A stretch of 33,576 nucleotides of DNA from Gammaproteobacteria bacterium (lineage in GTDB: Bacteria; Pseudomonadota; Gammaproteobacteria; Steroidobacterales; Steroidobacteraceae): the NCBI GenBank assembly GCA_005878095.1, contig VBNH01000071.1, positions 1 through 33,576 on the forward strand. Reading direction: 5' to 3'. The position numbers were made by a program, and so were the translations under genes. Positions 1 to 8,653 of the stretch are shown in pieces; positions within the stretch are counted from its first letter, which is position 1, and every line of letters begins with the position of its first letter. The notes beneath the pieces were generated by a model. That model was not told the DNA's origin and did no database searches. It saw nothing but the letters and a program-made list of their open reading frames with translations.

Positions 1-303
1 GCCCATCAGCATGATGGTCGCGGTGCCCGCGTTCCAGCACTCACCGATGTTGGGACACTTCGCCTCCTCGCAGACCGTGGCGAGCCGGTGCTCCCTGACG
101 AGCGCCCTGACGCGGGCGAAGGCAGCGCCGGTCGGCGCCTTCGCCTTGAGCCACGGCGGCTTGGGCGCCGGGCCGCGCCCACTGTCGGCGCCGCGCTTGA
201 TGCCGTCACGGATGGCGGTAAACCCTTGAGCCGTCAGGTATTTCTCGCCACTGGCGGCACGCGCGACCTCCGCCACCACCGGGATGCCCCTCAGATCCGA
301 CAT
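1..303 (-). CDS. lipA: Lipoyl synthase, N-terminal part (cut by window edge)
   Basis: Lipoyl synthase is a radical-SAM enzyme that inserts two sulfurs into protein-bound octanoyl groups to make lipoyl cofactor. Only the first 101 codons lie in the window, read on the minus strand from an ATG at 303. The frame contains the family's N-terminal signature: [10 protein letters not shown], then an arginine-rich helix, then [13 protein letters not shown]. That last stretch holds the three cysteines of the auxiliary 4Fe-4S cluster at the expected C-x4-C-x5-C spacing. The radical-SAM CxxxCxxC motif lies beyond the window. The start is 4 bases downstream of the murU stop, so lipA is probably the third gene of an amgK-murU-lipA unit. 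A TACAAT hexamer just upstream could also give it its own promoter. Identification is firm. Confidence 0.93.
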   Translation of the reverse strand, partial: MSDLRGIPVVAEVARAASGEKYLTAQGFTAIRDGIKRGADSGRGPAPKPPWLKAKAPTGAAFARVRALVREHRLATVCEEAKCPNIGECWNAGTATIMLMG

Positions 304-307
304 GGAC

Positions 308-976
308 TCATTGTACCGCACGCACGCGTGCATCCAGGCTCGCCAGGCGCTCTGTGGTGCCGACATCGCACCACTCGCCGCGATGCACGTGCCCGCGCAC
401 CAGGCCTGCGGCGATGGCGCGATTCAGCAGCGGCAGCAGCGGAAACCTCTCCGCGGTGCAGCCGCCGAAGAACTCCGGCCGGTACACGCCGACCCCGGAG
501 TAGGTGAAGCGGTCGCTCTCGCGGCTGACCACGCGCCCCCCCTCGAGCCCGAAGTCCCCGCGCGGATGATGCGGCGGGTTGGGGATCAGCACCAGGTGCG
601 CGTGCGCCGCGTCCTCGAGCTCGAGGTTCGCAAAATCGACGTCGGTCCAGATGTCGGCGTTCACCACCAGGAACGGCCCCGGCCCGAGCAGCGGCACCGC
701 CTTGAAGATGCCACCGCCGGTCTCGAGCGGCACCGGCCCCTCGTCGCTGTACGTGATCGACACGCCGTAGTCGCGGCCGTCGCCGAGCGTCGCGGGCACC
801 TGGTCGCCGAGCCAGGAGAGGTTGATGACCACCTCGCGAATGCCGGCGCGCGCCAGTGCCGCGAGGTGCCAGGCAATGAGCGGCTTGCCGCCCACCCTCA
901 CCAGGGGCTTGGGGAGCGAGTCGGTGATCGGGCGCATGCGCTCCCCGCGGCCCGCCGCCAGCAGCATCGCCTTCAT
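308..976 (-). CDS. murU: N-acetylmuramate alpha-1-phosphate uridylyltransferase (MurU)
   Basis: Predicted to transfer UMP to MurNAc alpha-1-phosphate, giving UDP-MurNAc in the peptidoglycan recycling route that bypasses de novo synthesis. The 222-residue protein is a sugar-phosphate nucleotidyltransferase. Residues 1-25 carry the [10 protein letters not shown] nucleotide-binding loop followed by the LPKPL lysine motif, and VVNADIWTD supplies the metal-binding aspartate. The short length fits MurU rather than GlmU or RmlA. The ATG at 976 overlaps the stop of the upstream kinase gene by four bases (ATGA), indicating translational coupling. Pairing with AmgK makes the assignment stronger than sequence alone. 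A general mannose- or glucose-1-phosphate transferase is the main alternative. Confidence 0.9.
   Translation of the reverse strand: MKAMLLAAGRGERMRPITDSLPKPLVRVGGKPLIAWHLAALARAGIREVVINLSWLGDQVPATLGDGRDYGVSITYSDEGPVPLETGGGIFKAVPLLGPGPFLVVNADIWTDVDFANLELEDAAHAHLVLIPNPPHHPRGDFGLEGGRVVSRESDRFTYSGVGVYRPEFFGGCTAERFPLLPLLNRAIAAGLVRGHVHRGEWCDVGTTERLASLDARVRAVQ
310..315 (-). promoter_or_regulatory. Candidate -10 hexamer for lipA (TACAAT)
   Basis: On the minus strand TACAAT overlaps the stop codon of murU and ends 6 bases before the lipA ATG. Transcription from it would begin at or next to the start codon. No good -35 was identified, so this is only a candidate. Confidence 0.3.
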
Positions 977-2028
977 GCGCGCGCGTCCCGCGCGTGCTTC
1001 GTGCCCGCGGCGACCCGCGCGTTGGCGCGCGGGAGCTGCGCGACGACGCGCTGCTCGAGAAAGCGTCCGAGCGCGGCCAGCTCAGGGTAGCGCGCGCAGG
1101 TGTCACGCACATATTCGAGCGTGCGCGGCAGGTCGGGCAGGTAGCCCGGCTTGCCGTCGCGATACCACAGGCGGCAGAAGATCCCGAGCACCTTGATGTG
1201 CCGCTGCACGCCGATGAGATCGAACCAGCGCAGGAACTGCTGCTCGCTCTCGCCCGCGGGGCCGCCCTGCGAGCGCAGCAGCCCGCGGTAGCCATTCACC
1301 CACTCGAGCACGCGCGCGCGCGGCCAGGCGATGTAGCAGTCCTTCAGCAGCGACACCAGGTCGTAACCCACCGGCCCGGCGAGCGCGTCCTGGAAGTCGA
1401 TGATCCCGGGATTGCGCTCCTCGAGCACCATGAGATTGCGGGCGTGATAGTCGCGGTGCACGAACACCACCGGCTGCCCGAGCGCTTCCGCGCTCAGAAA
1501 CTCGAACGCGGCCTCGATGAGCCGCGCTTCATCGGCCGCGGGCGTCAGCGCCAGGTGCCGGTCGAGGAACCATTGCGGCATCAGCGCCATCTCGCGCAAC
1601 AGCTCCGCGCGGCCGTAGGGCGCGAGCTGCGCGCAGGCCGCGCCACCGCCCACCTGGATGCGCGCCAGCACCTGCAGCGCATCCGCGTACAGCCGCTCGG
1701 GGTCGTCGCCGGCCTCGAGCCGCTCGAGATACAGCGTCGCACCCAGATCCTCGAGCAACAGCAGGCCGCGCTCGGCGTCGGCCGCATGCACGTGCGGCAC
1801 GTGCGCGCCGAGCGACTCGAGCAGGCGCGACACCTTCAGATACGGACGCACGTCCTCCTTGCCCGGAGGCGCATCCATCACGACGTAGGTGGCACCGCTG
1901 CAGAACACGCGGAAGTAGCGCCGGAAACTCGCGTCGCTCGATGCCGGCTCGATGCGCGCCGCGGGCCGGCGCAGCTCGCGCGCCAACCAGTCCCCAATCA
2001 GCGCGACTCGCGCGTCGGTCTCGAGCAT
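973..2028 (-). CDS. amgK: N-acetylmuramate/N-acetylglucosamine kinase (AmgK), phosphotransferase family
   Basis: AmgK phosphorylates the anomeric hydroxyl of MurNAc or GlcNAc, giving the substrate for MurU. The 351-residue protein has the aminoglycoside-phosphotransferase fold. The catalytic loop HRDYHARNLM begins near residue 191 and the Mg-binding IDFQDA near residue 210, followed by GPVGYDLVSLLKD. The N-terminal part has the SSDASFRRYFR loop seen in this family. The ATG at 2028 opens 50-62 bases from the divergent lptD start, an arrangement known from pseudomonads. The gene overlaps murU by four bases. In pseudomonads this pair supports intrinsic fosfomycin tolerance; that it does so here is inferred. 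Confidence 0.9.
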   Translation of the reverse strand: MLETDARVALIGDWLARELRRPAARIEPASSDASFRRYFRVFCSGATYVVMDAPPGKEDVRPYLKVSRLLESLGAHVPHVHAADAERGLLLLEDLGATLYLERLEAGDDPERLYADALQVLARIQVGGGAACAQLAPYGRAELLREMALMPQWFLDRHLALTPAADEARLIEAAFEFLSAEALGQPVVFVHRDYHARNLMVLEERNPGIIDFQDALAGPVGYDLVSLLKDCYIAWPRARVLEWVNGYRGLLRSQGGPAGESEQQFLRWFDLIGVQRHIKVLGIFCRLWYRDGKPGYLPDLPRTLEYVRDTCARYPELAALGRFLEQRVVAQLPRANARVAAGTKHARDARA

Positions 2029-2061
2029 GTGAGCTTTACGGGCCCTCGCAGGGCGCGTGGC

Positions 2062-2080
2062 AATGGCGCGCCATTATAAT
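2062..2080 (+). promoter_or_regulatory. Palindrome plus consensus -10 (TATAAT) at the lptD start
   Basis: A 14-bp perfect palindrome, AATGGCGCGCCATT (2062-2075), runs straight into a consensus TATAAT (2075-2080). The hexamer overlaps the first possible lptD ATG (2079) and lies 10 bases before the second (2091). A second inverted repeat, GCCCT-CGC-AGGGC, sits at 2042-2054. No -35 of good quality lies at 16-18 bp. The gap also serves divergent amgK. Confidence 0.45.
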
Positions 2081-4520
2081 GCTGCTCTTCATGCCGCGTT
2101 CGAGCGCATTCTGGATCGTGATCGTCGTCTCGCTTGGCGGCATGTTGCCGGCGGCCCGGGCCGAGGACCCTCCCTGTCCGACGCAAGTCGCTGCCGCGGG
2201 TGCGCCGACCTCTGCCGCGGGTGCGCCGACCTCTGCCGCGGGTGCGCCGACCTCTGCCGCGGGTGCGCCGACCTCTGCCGCGGGCGCGCCGACCTCTGCC
2301 GCGGGCGCGCCGACCTCTGCCGCGGGCGCGCCGCCGACCGCGAAGCCGTTGCCGGGCGAAGGCAACATCTACGTCGCCAGTGACCGGGCGACACTCGGCG
2401 TCGATGGCAACGCGACGCTCAAGGGCAACGTGGTCGTGCGCCACGGCGAGCGCGAGATCCGCGCCAACGAGCTTGAATACGACGCGCATAACACCTCGGT
2501 GCACACCGCGGGCCACATCGACTACAGCGACCCCCTCGTGCGTGTAACGGGTGCGGGCGGCAGCTACTCGGCGGCGGCCGGCGCCGAGTTCAAGTCGGCC
2601 GAGTTCGCTCTGCGCCAGCGTGCCGCACGCGGCGCCGCGCAGGACATGACGCTCACGCCCCAGGGCGTGATTCGACTGCGGGCAGTCATGTTCACGACCT
2701 GTCCGGCGCAGGATAGCTCCTGGCAGCTGAAGGCCGACAGCATCATGCTCGACACACGCAACCGGCTCGGCGCCGGCACCGATGCGCAGATCCGCTTCAT
2801 GGGCGTGCCGCTGATCTACCTGCCGTGGGTGTCGTTTCCGCTGGGCAACGAGCGCAAGAGCGGCTTTCTGTTTCCGGGCATCGGCAACACCTCCTACGGG
2901 GGGCTGCAGCTGTCGGTGCCGTACTACTGGAACATCGCGCCCAACGCCGACTTCACCTTCCAGCCCGTCGACTACAGCCGCAGCGGGCCCGATCTGGGCG
3001 GCGACCTGCGCTTTCTCACGCAGCACCAGCGCGGCGAGGTGGACTGGAACTATCTGCCCTACGACGGCGCCTTCCACGGCAGCCGCAGCCGTGTGCGGCT
3101 GTCCGACGTGGCCGAGCTGCCGGATGACTTCCGCCTGAGCGTGAAAGCGGAGAACGTCAGCGATCCGTTCTACTTCGAAGACTTCTCCCAGGGACCCGAA
3201 GGCACCAGCACCGCCTTCATCGAGCGGCGCGCCGCGCTCTCGTACCGCGGCGAGCACTGGAGCGTCGATGGCGAAGCACAGCAATACCAGACCATCGACT
3301 ACACGCTGGCGGTGAACGATCGCCCCTACGCGCGTGTGCCGCACATTGCGGTGAGCGCCGACTACGGCCTGGGTCCGGCCGGACGGCTGCGCTACGGTTT
3401 CGATTCCGAGCTGGTCGACTTCCAGCGCCCGGCCGGCGCCACCGGGGTCACCGGCTGGCGGGCGGATGTCATGCCGGGGGTTCTGCTGGACCTCACCGGC
3501 CCGGGATATTTCCTGCGCCCCGCGCTCGCCTGGCGCGCGACCGGCTACCAGCTCGACAACACCCCCCCGGGTGAACCGCGCTCGCCGTCGCGGACGCTGC
3601 CGATCGCGAGCTTCGACGCCGGCCTGGTGTTCGAGCGCGACAGCGGCTCGCGCAAGCAGCGCAAGCTGACGCTCGAGCCACGCATCCAGTACCTCGACGT
3701 CCCCTATCGCAACCAGGACCAGCTGCCGGTGTTCGACAGCGCGCTTCCGGACCTCAATCCCGTGGAGCTGTTTCGCACCAACCGCTATGTCGGCGCCGAC
3801 CGCGTCGGCGATGCCAACCAGGTGAGTGCCGGGCTCACCAGCCGGCTGCTGGATGCGCACAACGGCCGCCAGTTCCTGGCCGCCACCTTCGGGCAGTCCT
3901 ACCACTTCGAGACCCCGCGGGTGATCCTGCCCGGGGAAGCTCCGGCGAGCGGCAAGCACTCGGATTTCGTGGCGCAGCTTGCCCTGACGGCCTTTCAGGA
4001 CTGGAGCGCGGACGCCGGGGTGCAATGGGATCCGCAGAATGAGCGCAGCGAACGCACCACGGTCAATCTGCAGTACAAGGCCGCCAGCGATGCCGTGCTC
4101 AACCTCGCCTACCGCTACAAGCGCTTCGTACTGGTGCAGCAGCTGGTGCAGGGGGTCGCGCAGCCGTTCCAGCAGGGGTTCGACCAGGTGGAGTTCTCGG
4201 CGGCCTGGCCTATCCGGCGCCAGTGGAACGTGTTCACGCGGGACGTCTACTCGCTGCGCGATCACACCCCACTGGAGCGCTTCGCCGGCTTCGAGTACCG
4301 TGCGTGCTGCTGGCGGGTGAGGCTCGGCGCACGCCGGTTCGTGAACAGTCACGACCCAACCGCCAGCCAGGAGACCGGCGTCTGGCTGCAGCTGGAACTT
4401 GCCGGTCTCGCCAGTGTCGGATCGGCGTCGGACGCCTCCCTCACCGAGGCGATCCGGGGATACACGCCTCCCGAAACGATACCTTCGAAGAGTCAGGGCC
4501 CGCTGAAGGGCACCTGGTAG
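2079..4520 (+). CDS. lptD: LPS-assembly outer membrane protein LptD
   Basis: LptD forms, with LptE, the outer-membrane translocon that inserts lipopolysaccharide into the outer leaflet. Numbered from the ATG at 2079 the protein is 813 residues, near the usual length. A signal peptide (hydrophobic FWIVIVVSLGG, ending PAARA) is followed by a proline- and alanine-rich repeat tract, an OstA/LptA-like domain (NIYVASDRATLGVDGNATLKG onward), then a long beta-barrel. The four cysteines of the LptD disulfides are present: near 33, near 208 (TTCPAQ) and the adjacent pair near 743-744 (RACCWR). The reading frame stays open upstream to 1941, but the signal peptide argues against that start. An ATG at 2091 is an equally good start, because a TATAAT overlaps the ATG at 2079. 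It heads the lptD-surA-pdxA-rsmA block. Confidence 0.95.
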   Translation: MLLFMPRSSAFWIVIVVSLGGMLPAARAEDPPCPTQVAAAGAPTSAAGAPTSAAGAPTSAAGAPTSAAGAPTSAAGAPTSAAGAPPTAKPLPGEGNIYVASDRATLGVDGNATLKGNVVVRHGEREIRANELEYDAHNTSVHTAGHIDYSDPLVRVTGAGGSYSAAAGAEFKSAEFALRQRAARGAAQDMTLTPQGVIRLRAVMFTTCPAQDSSWQLKADSIMLDTRNRLGAGTDAQIRFMGVPLIYLPWVSFPLGNERKSGFLFPGIGNTSYGGLQLSVPYYWNIAPNADFTFQPVDYSRSGPDLGGDLRFLTQHQRGEVDWNYLPYDGAFHGSRSRVRLSDVAELPDDFRLSVKAENVSDPFYFEDFSQGPEGTSTAFIERRAALSYRGEHWSVDGEAQQYQTIDYTLAVNDRPYARVPHIAVSADYGLGPAGRLRYGFDSELVDFQRPAGATGVTGWRADVMPGVLLDLTGPGYFLRPALAWRATGYQLDNTPPGEPRSPSRTLPIASFDAGLVFERDSGSRKQRKLTLEPRIQYLDVPYRNQDQLPVFDSALPDLNPVELFRTNRYVGADRVGDANQVSAGLTSRLLDAHNGRQFLAATFGQSYHFETPRVILPGEAPASGKHSDFVAQLALTAFQDWSADAGVQWDPQNERSERTTVNLQYKAASDAVLNLAYRYKRFVLVQQLVQGVAQPFQQGFDQVEFSAAWPIRRQWNVFTRDVYSLRDHTPLERFAGFEYRACCWRVRLGARRFVNSHDPTASQETGVWLQLELAGLASVGSASDASLTEAIRGYTPPETIPSKSQGPLKGTW
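2193..2318 (+). repeat. Six 21-bp in-frame tandem repeats in lptD (AAGAPTS heptapeptide)
   Basis: Six consecutive 21-bp units encode the heptapeptide AAGAPTS, followed by a partial seventh unit to about 2333 that breaks into APPTAKP. Units 1-4 carry GGT for glycine and units 5-7 carry GGC; otherwise the six full units are identical. The unit length is a multiple of three, so changes in copy number would keep the frame. The tract lies between the first LptD cysteine and the OstA-like domain. Confidence 0.95.
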
Positions 4521-4535
4521 AGGAACGGCAATCAC

Positions 4536-5942
4536 ATGCAGCGGATGTTGACTTCAGCCCTGATGCAGCTCGCGGTGATCGCGGCGGCCCTCACTCTGCA
4601 GCAGGCGGCGCAGGCGCAAACCCGCGAGCTGGCCACCAAGGGTGAACTGCTCGACCGCGTGGCGGCCATCGTCAATGACGGCGTCGTGCTCAACAGCGAG
4701 CTCGACGCGCAGGTGGAGGCCGTGAGTGGGCGGCTGCGCCAGCAGAAGCTCGAGCTGCCGCCGCAGAACGTCCTGCGCCAGCAGGTGCTCGAGCGCCTGG
4801 TACTGCAGGAAATCCAGATGCAGCGCGCCAATCGCGCCGGCGTCAAGGTGTCGGACGAGACCGTGAACGCAGCGCTCGTGGACGTGGCGAAGCGCAACGG
4901 CCTGACGCTCTCGCAGCTGCCCGACGCCCTCGCCAAGCAGGGCGAAGACTACGCCTCCTACCGCGATGACCTGCGCAAGGAAATCACGCTGTCGCTGCTG
5001 CGCCAGCGGGATGTGCTGCAGCACATCAGCGTCACGCCACGCGAGATCGATCAGTTTCTCGAGAAGCAGGCCAAGACCCCTTCCGAGCGCAAAGAGTACA
5101 ACGTGTCTCACATCCTGATCGCCGTGGCCCAGGAAGCGAGCCCCGCGCAGCTCGAGCAGGCCGCCAAGCGCGCCGCGGACGTTTATCAGCGCGCCAAGGG
5201 CGGCGAGGATTTCGCCAAGCTCGCGGTAGCCTATTCGAACAGCCAGACCGCCCTCGAGGGCGGCGCGCTGGGCTGGCGCAAGGGCGGCGAGCTGCTCGCC
5301 AAGCTCGCGGTAGCCTATTCGAACAGCCAGACCGCCCTCGAGGGCGGCGCGCTGGGCTGGCGCAAGGGCGGCGAGCTGCCCACGTTCCTCAGCGACGTGA
5401 TCGCCGCACTCAAGCCGGGCGAGGTGAGCGAGCCGCTGCGCACCCCGACCGGGTACCACATTATCCGGCTGAATGAGGTGCGCGGCGCCACCGAGAAGGC
5501 GGTGGAGGATCAGATCCACGTGCGACACATCCTCATGAAGACCACCGAGCTCGCCGACGATGCGACCGTGCGGCTAAAGCTCACGGCGCTGCGCGAGCGG
5601 ATTCTCAAGGGCGAGGACTTCGCCGGCCTCGCCCAGACCACTTCCCAGGACCCGGGATCCGCCGCCGAGGGCGGTGACCTGGGTTGGGCGGGGCCGGGAA
5701 CCTTCGCCCCGGAGTTCGAGCAGGCGATCGCCGGTCTGAAGGACAACGAGATCAGCGAGCCGTTCCACACGCAGTTTGGCTGGCATATCGCGCAGGTGCT
5801 CGGGCACCGCCGCTTCGACAACACCGACGAGCTCAAGCGCCGGCAGGCCATGGAAGCAATCCGCGCCGGCAAGGCGGACGAGGAGACGGAGCTGTGGCTG
5901 CGCCGCATGCGCGATGAGGCGTTCGTCGAGTTCAAGTCATAG
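4536..5942 (+). CDS. surA: Periplasmic chaperone and peptidyl-prolyl isomerase SurA with a duplicated segment
   Basis: SurA escorts unfolded outer-membrane proteins, LptD among them, across the periplasm. The protein has 468 residues, about 40 more than the E. coli precursor. A signal peptide (residues 1-28, ending QAAQAQ) precedes the chaperone domain starting RVAAIVNDGVVLNSEL. Two parvulin domains follow: P1 from about 188 (EYNVSHILIAV) to 312, and P2 from about 327 (IHVRHILMK) to 430, then a short C-terminal helix. Inside P1 a 28-residue stretch, 226-253, is repeated exactly at 254-281, explaining most of the extra length. The start has a purine-rich site (AGAGGA) 11 bases upstream and follows lptD by 15 bases. 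Identification is secure; whether P1 still folds is open. Confidence 0.96.
   Translation: MQRMLTSALMQLAVIAAALTLQQAAQAQTRELATKGELLDRVAAIVNDGVVLNSELDAQVEAVSGRLRQQKLELPPQNVLRQQVLERLVLQEIQMQRANRAGVKVSDETVNAALVDVAKRNGLTLSQLPDALAKQGEDYASYRDDLRKEITLSLLRQRDVLQHISVTPREIDQFLEKQAKTPSERKEYNVSHILIAVAQEASPAQLEQAAKRAADVYQRAKGGEDFAKLAVAYSNSQTALEGGALGWRKGGELLAKLAVAYSNSQTALEGGALGWRKGGELPTFLSDVIAALKPGEVSEPLRTPTGYHIIRLNEVRGATEKAVEDQIHVRHILMKTTELADDATVRLKLTALRERILKGEDFAGLAQTTSQDPGSAAEGGDLGWAGPGTFAPEFEQAIAGLKDNEISEPFHTQFGWHIAQVLGHRRFDNTDELKRRQAMEAIRAGKADEETELWLRRMRDEAFVEFKS
5212..5379 (+). repeat. Perfect 84-bp tandem duplication within surA
   Basis: Bases 5212-5295 and 5296-5379 are identical over all 84 positions, with divergence immediately outside. 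The duplication is in frame and repeats 28 residues covering the second helix and the following GGALGW turn of the first parvulin domain. Absence of any silent difference implies a recent event or an assembly error. Confidence 0.97.
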
Positions 5943-5944
5943 AC

Positions 5945-5960
5945 GCGCGCGGGAGCGCGC
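5945..5960 (+). other. Short hairpin between surA and pdxA
   Basis: GCGCGC-GGGA-GCGCGC can form a 6-bp GC stem with a four-base loop. It lies between the surA stop and the pdxA ATG at 5971. The only purine-rich stretch available as a ribosome site is in its loop. No T-run follows, so it is not a typical terminator. Confidence 0.3.
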
Positions 5961-5970
5961 ACATCACACT

Positions 5971-6959
<989 letters not shown>

Positions 6960-6960
<1 letters not shown>

Positions 6961-7766
6961 TGCCCGGCGTGGCGAGAGCGCACCCGGCGCCGCGCCGCAA
7001 GCGCTTCGGCCAGCATTTCCTGCACGACCCGGCGGTGATCGCCCGCATCATGCGCTCGCTTAGCCCCCGCGCCGGCGAGCACCTGGTCGAGATCGGACCG
7101 GGACACGGTGCGCTCACCGGCGAGCTGCTCGCGTGCGAGGGCTGTACGCTCGATGCCATCGAGATCGATCGCGATCTCGCGGCGCTGCTGCGTGAGCGCT
7201 TCAACCCGCCGCGCTGCGTGCTGCACGATACTGACGCGCTGCAGTTCGACTTCACCGCCCTGGCGCGTGAGCGCGGCGGGCGGCTGCGCATCGTCGGCAA
7301 CCTGCCCTACAACATCTCCACGCCGCTGCTGTTCCGGCTGCTGGCGCACGCGCCCGCGATCCTCGACCTGCACCTCATGTTGCAGCGGGAGGTGGCGGCG
7401 CGCCTCGCCGCGCAGCCCGGGGATGCGGACTACGGGCGCCTGGGCGTCATGCTTGCTCCCCAGGTCCGGGTGGAGCGGCTGTTCGAGGTCGGTCCCGGAG
7501 CCTTCCAGCCGGCCCCGAAGGTGTGGTCCGCGGTGGTGCGCCTCACCGTGCGGGCGCAGCCACTGTTTGCGGTGAGTGCGCACTACCCGGCCGTGGTGGC
7601 CGCGGCCTTCATGCAGCGCCGCAAAACCCTGCGCAACGCCCTCAAGCCGCTGCTCACCCGCGAGCAGATCGAGGCCTGCGCGGTCGATCCCGGTGCCCGC
7701 GCGGAGACGCTCGCGCCGCAAGCATTCAACACCCTGGCACGGGCCCTCGACCGCGCGCGTCCGTGA
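6960..7766 (+). CDS. rsmA: 16S rRNA (adenine-1518/1519-N6) dimethyltransferase RsmA (KsgA)
   Basis: RsmA dimethylates two adjacent adenines in the 3' terminal helix of 16S rRNA and acts as a late 30S assembly checkpoint. The 268-residue protein has the expected order of motifs: KRFGQHFL near residue 14, SAM-binding [10 protein letters not shown], the acidic EIDRDL, and catalytic GNLPYNIS. The C-terminal helical domain includes [14 protein letters not shown]. The ATG at 6960 shares its A with the pdxA TGA stop, which decides the start over the long upstream extension of the frame. In many relatives apaG follows directly; here a stress-protein gene intervenes. Confidence 0.96.
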
Positions 7767-7804
7767 CGTTAGTCTTCCCGGCAGCGGTGCAGGGGGGACT
7801 CGTC

Positions 7805-8242
7805 ATGACAGTTTACCGTCGCATCCTGCTGGTTGTTGACCTGACGGAAGGCAGCGTCGGGATCGGGCGCAAGGCACAGGCGCTCGCCGCGGCGCTCGGC
7901 GCCGAAGTCGAGCTGCTGCATGTGGTGGAATTCGTGCCGGTCGAGCCCATGGGCGAGACCCTCATGCCCTCGGTGCAGATCGAGGAGGAGCTGCTCGAGC
8001 GCGCCCGGCAGCGCCTGGCGGGACTCGCGGCCGAGCTCGGCTTGAGCGGCGCTACCTGCCGGGTCGAGAGTGGCAATGTCAAATCCGAGATCGTGCGCGT
8101 AGCGCGCGAGCGCCGGGCCGACCTCATCATTCTCGGCAGTCGCGAACGTCACGGACTCTCGATCCTGGTAAACCTCACCGAGGACACCGTGCTGCACGCC
8201 GCGCCGTGCGATGTGCTCGCAATGCGCGCCGGCCGCAGCTAG
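7805..8242 (+). CDS. Universal stress protein (UspA family)
   Basis: The 145-residue protein has a single Usp domain: an N-terminal YRRILLVVDLTEGS strand-loop, and a C-terminal segment with RRADLIILGSRERHG followed by LHAAPCDVLAMR. The G-x2-G-x9-G-S/T signature of ATP-binding Usp proteins is not present in that last segment, so it resembles the UspA-like class that does not bind ATP. The ATG at 7805 has a strong purine site (GGGGGG) about 6 bases upstream. It sits 38 bases after rsmA and 30 before apaG, interrupting the usual rsmA-apaG adjacency. Its cellular role cannot be read from the sequence. Confidence 0.88.
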   Translation: MTVYRRILLVVDLTEGSVGIGRKAQALAAALGAEVELLHVVEFVPVEPMGETLMPSVQIEEELLERARQRLAGLAAELGLSGATCRVESGNVKSEIVRVARERRADLIILGSRERHGLSILVNLTEDTVLHAAPCDVLAMRAGRS

Positions 8243-8259
8243 TCGGCCGGGCACTCCGG

Positions 8260-8265
8260 TAGAAT
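8260..8265 (+). promoter_or_regulatory. Candidate -10 hexamer for apaG (TAGAAT)
   Basis: TAGAAT lies 7 bases before the apaG ATG at 8273. Transcription from it would start at or next to the A of the ATG, giving a leaderless apaG-apaH message. No Shine-Dalgarno site is visible in the intervening bases, and no strong -35 is seen. Confidence 0.35.
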
Positions 8266-8272
8266 CGCGCCC

Positions 8273-8653
8273 ATGAGCCCCCTCGAGCACAAGATCCGCG
8301 TCGACGTCGAGACCAGTTATCTGGACGAGCAGTCCGACCCGCGCGAGAGCCGTTACGTCTTCTCCTACACCATCACTATCCGCAACGAGGGCCAGGTGCC
8401 GGCGCGACTGCTGACCCGCCATTGGGTCATCACGGATGCCAACGGCAAGGTGGAGGAGGTGCGCGGCGACGGCGTGGTGGGCGAGCAGCCGTACCTGAAG
8501 CCGGGCCAGGGGTTCCGCTACTCCAGTGGCGCGGTGCTGGAGACCCCGGTCGGTTCCATGCAGGGCAGCTACCAGATGCTCGCCGACAACGGCGCGCACT
8601 TCGATGCGCCCATCCAGCCGTTCCGGCTCGCGATGCCCGGAATTCTGCAGTGA
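8273..8653 (+). CDS. apaG: ApaG protein (Co2+/Mg2+ efflux-associated, FN3-like fold)
   Basis: ApaG is a small beta-sandwich protein of uncertain biochemical role, linked genetically to apaH. The 126-residue product has the family's conserved core: [11 protein letters not shown] near residue 13, [22 protein letters not shown], the glycine-rich [12 protein letters not shown], and [12 protein letters not shown]. Length matches homologues. The ATG at 8273 lies only 7 bases after a -10-like TAGAAT. The stop TGA overlaps the GTG start of apaH, so the pair is co-translated. Confidence 0.95.
   Translation: MSPLEHKIRVDVETSYLDEQSDPRESRYVFSYTITIRNEGQVPARLLTRHWVITDANGKVEEVRGDGVVGEQPYLKPGQGFRYSSGAVLETPVGSMQGSYQMLADNGAHFDAPIQPFRLAMPGILQ

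Noticed and set aside
2035-2040. TTTACG as a -35 for the lptD TATAAT
   Set aside because: The spacing to the -10 is about 34 bases, twice the usable distance.
1998-4535. 845-codon open frame opposite lptD
   Set aside because: It mirrors a firmly identified gene in GC-rich DNA, has no recognisable domain, and reads as arginine-, alanine- and glycine-rich filler.
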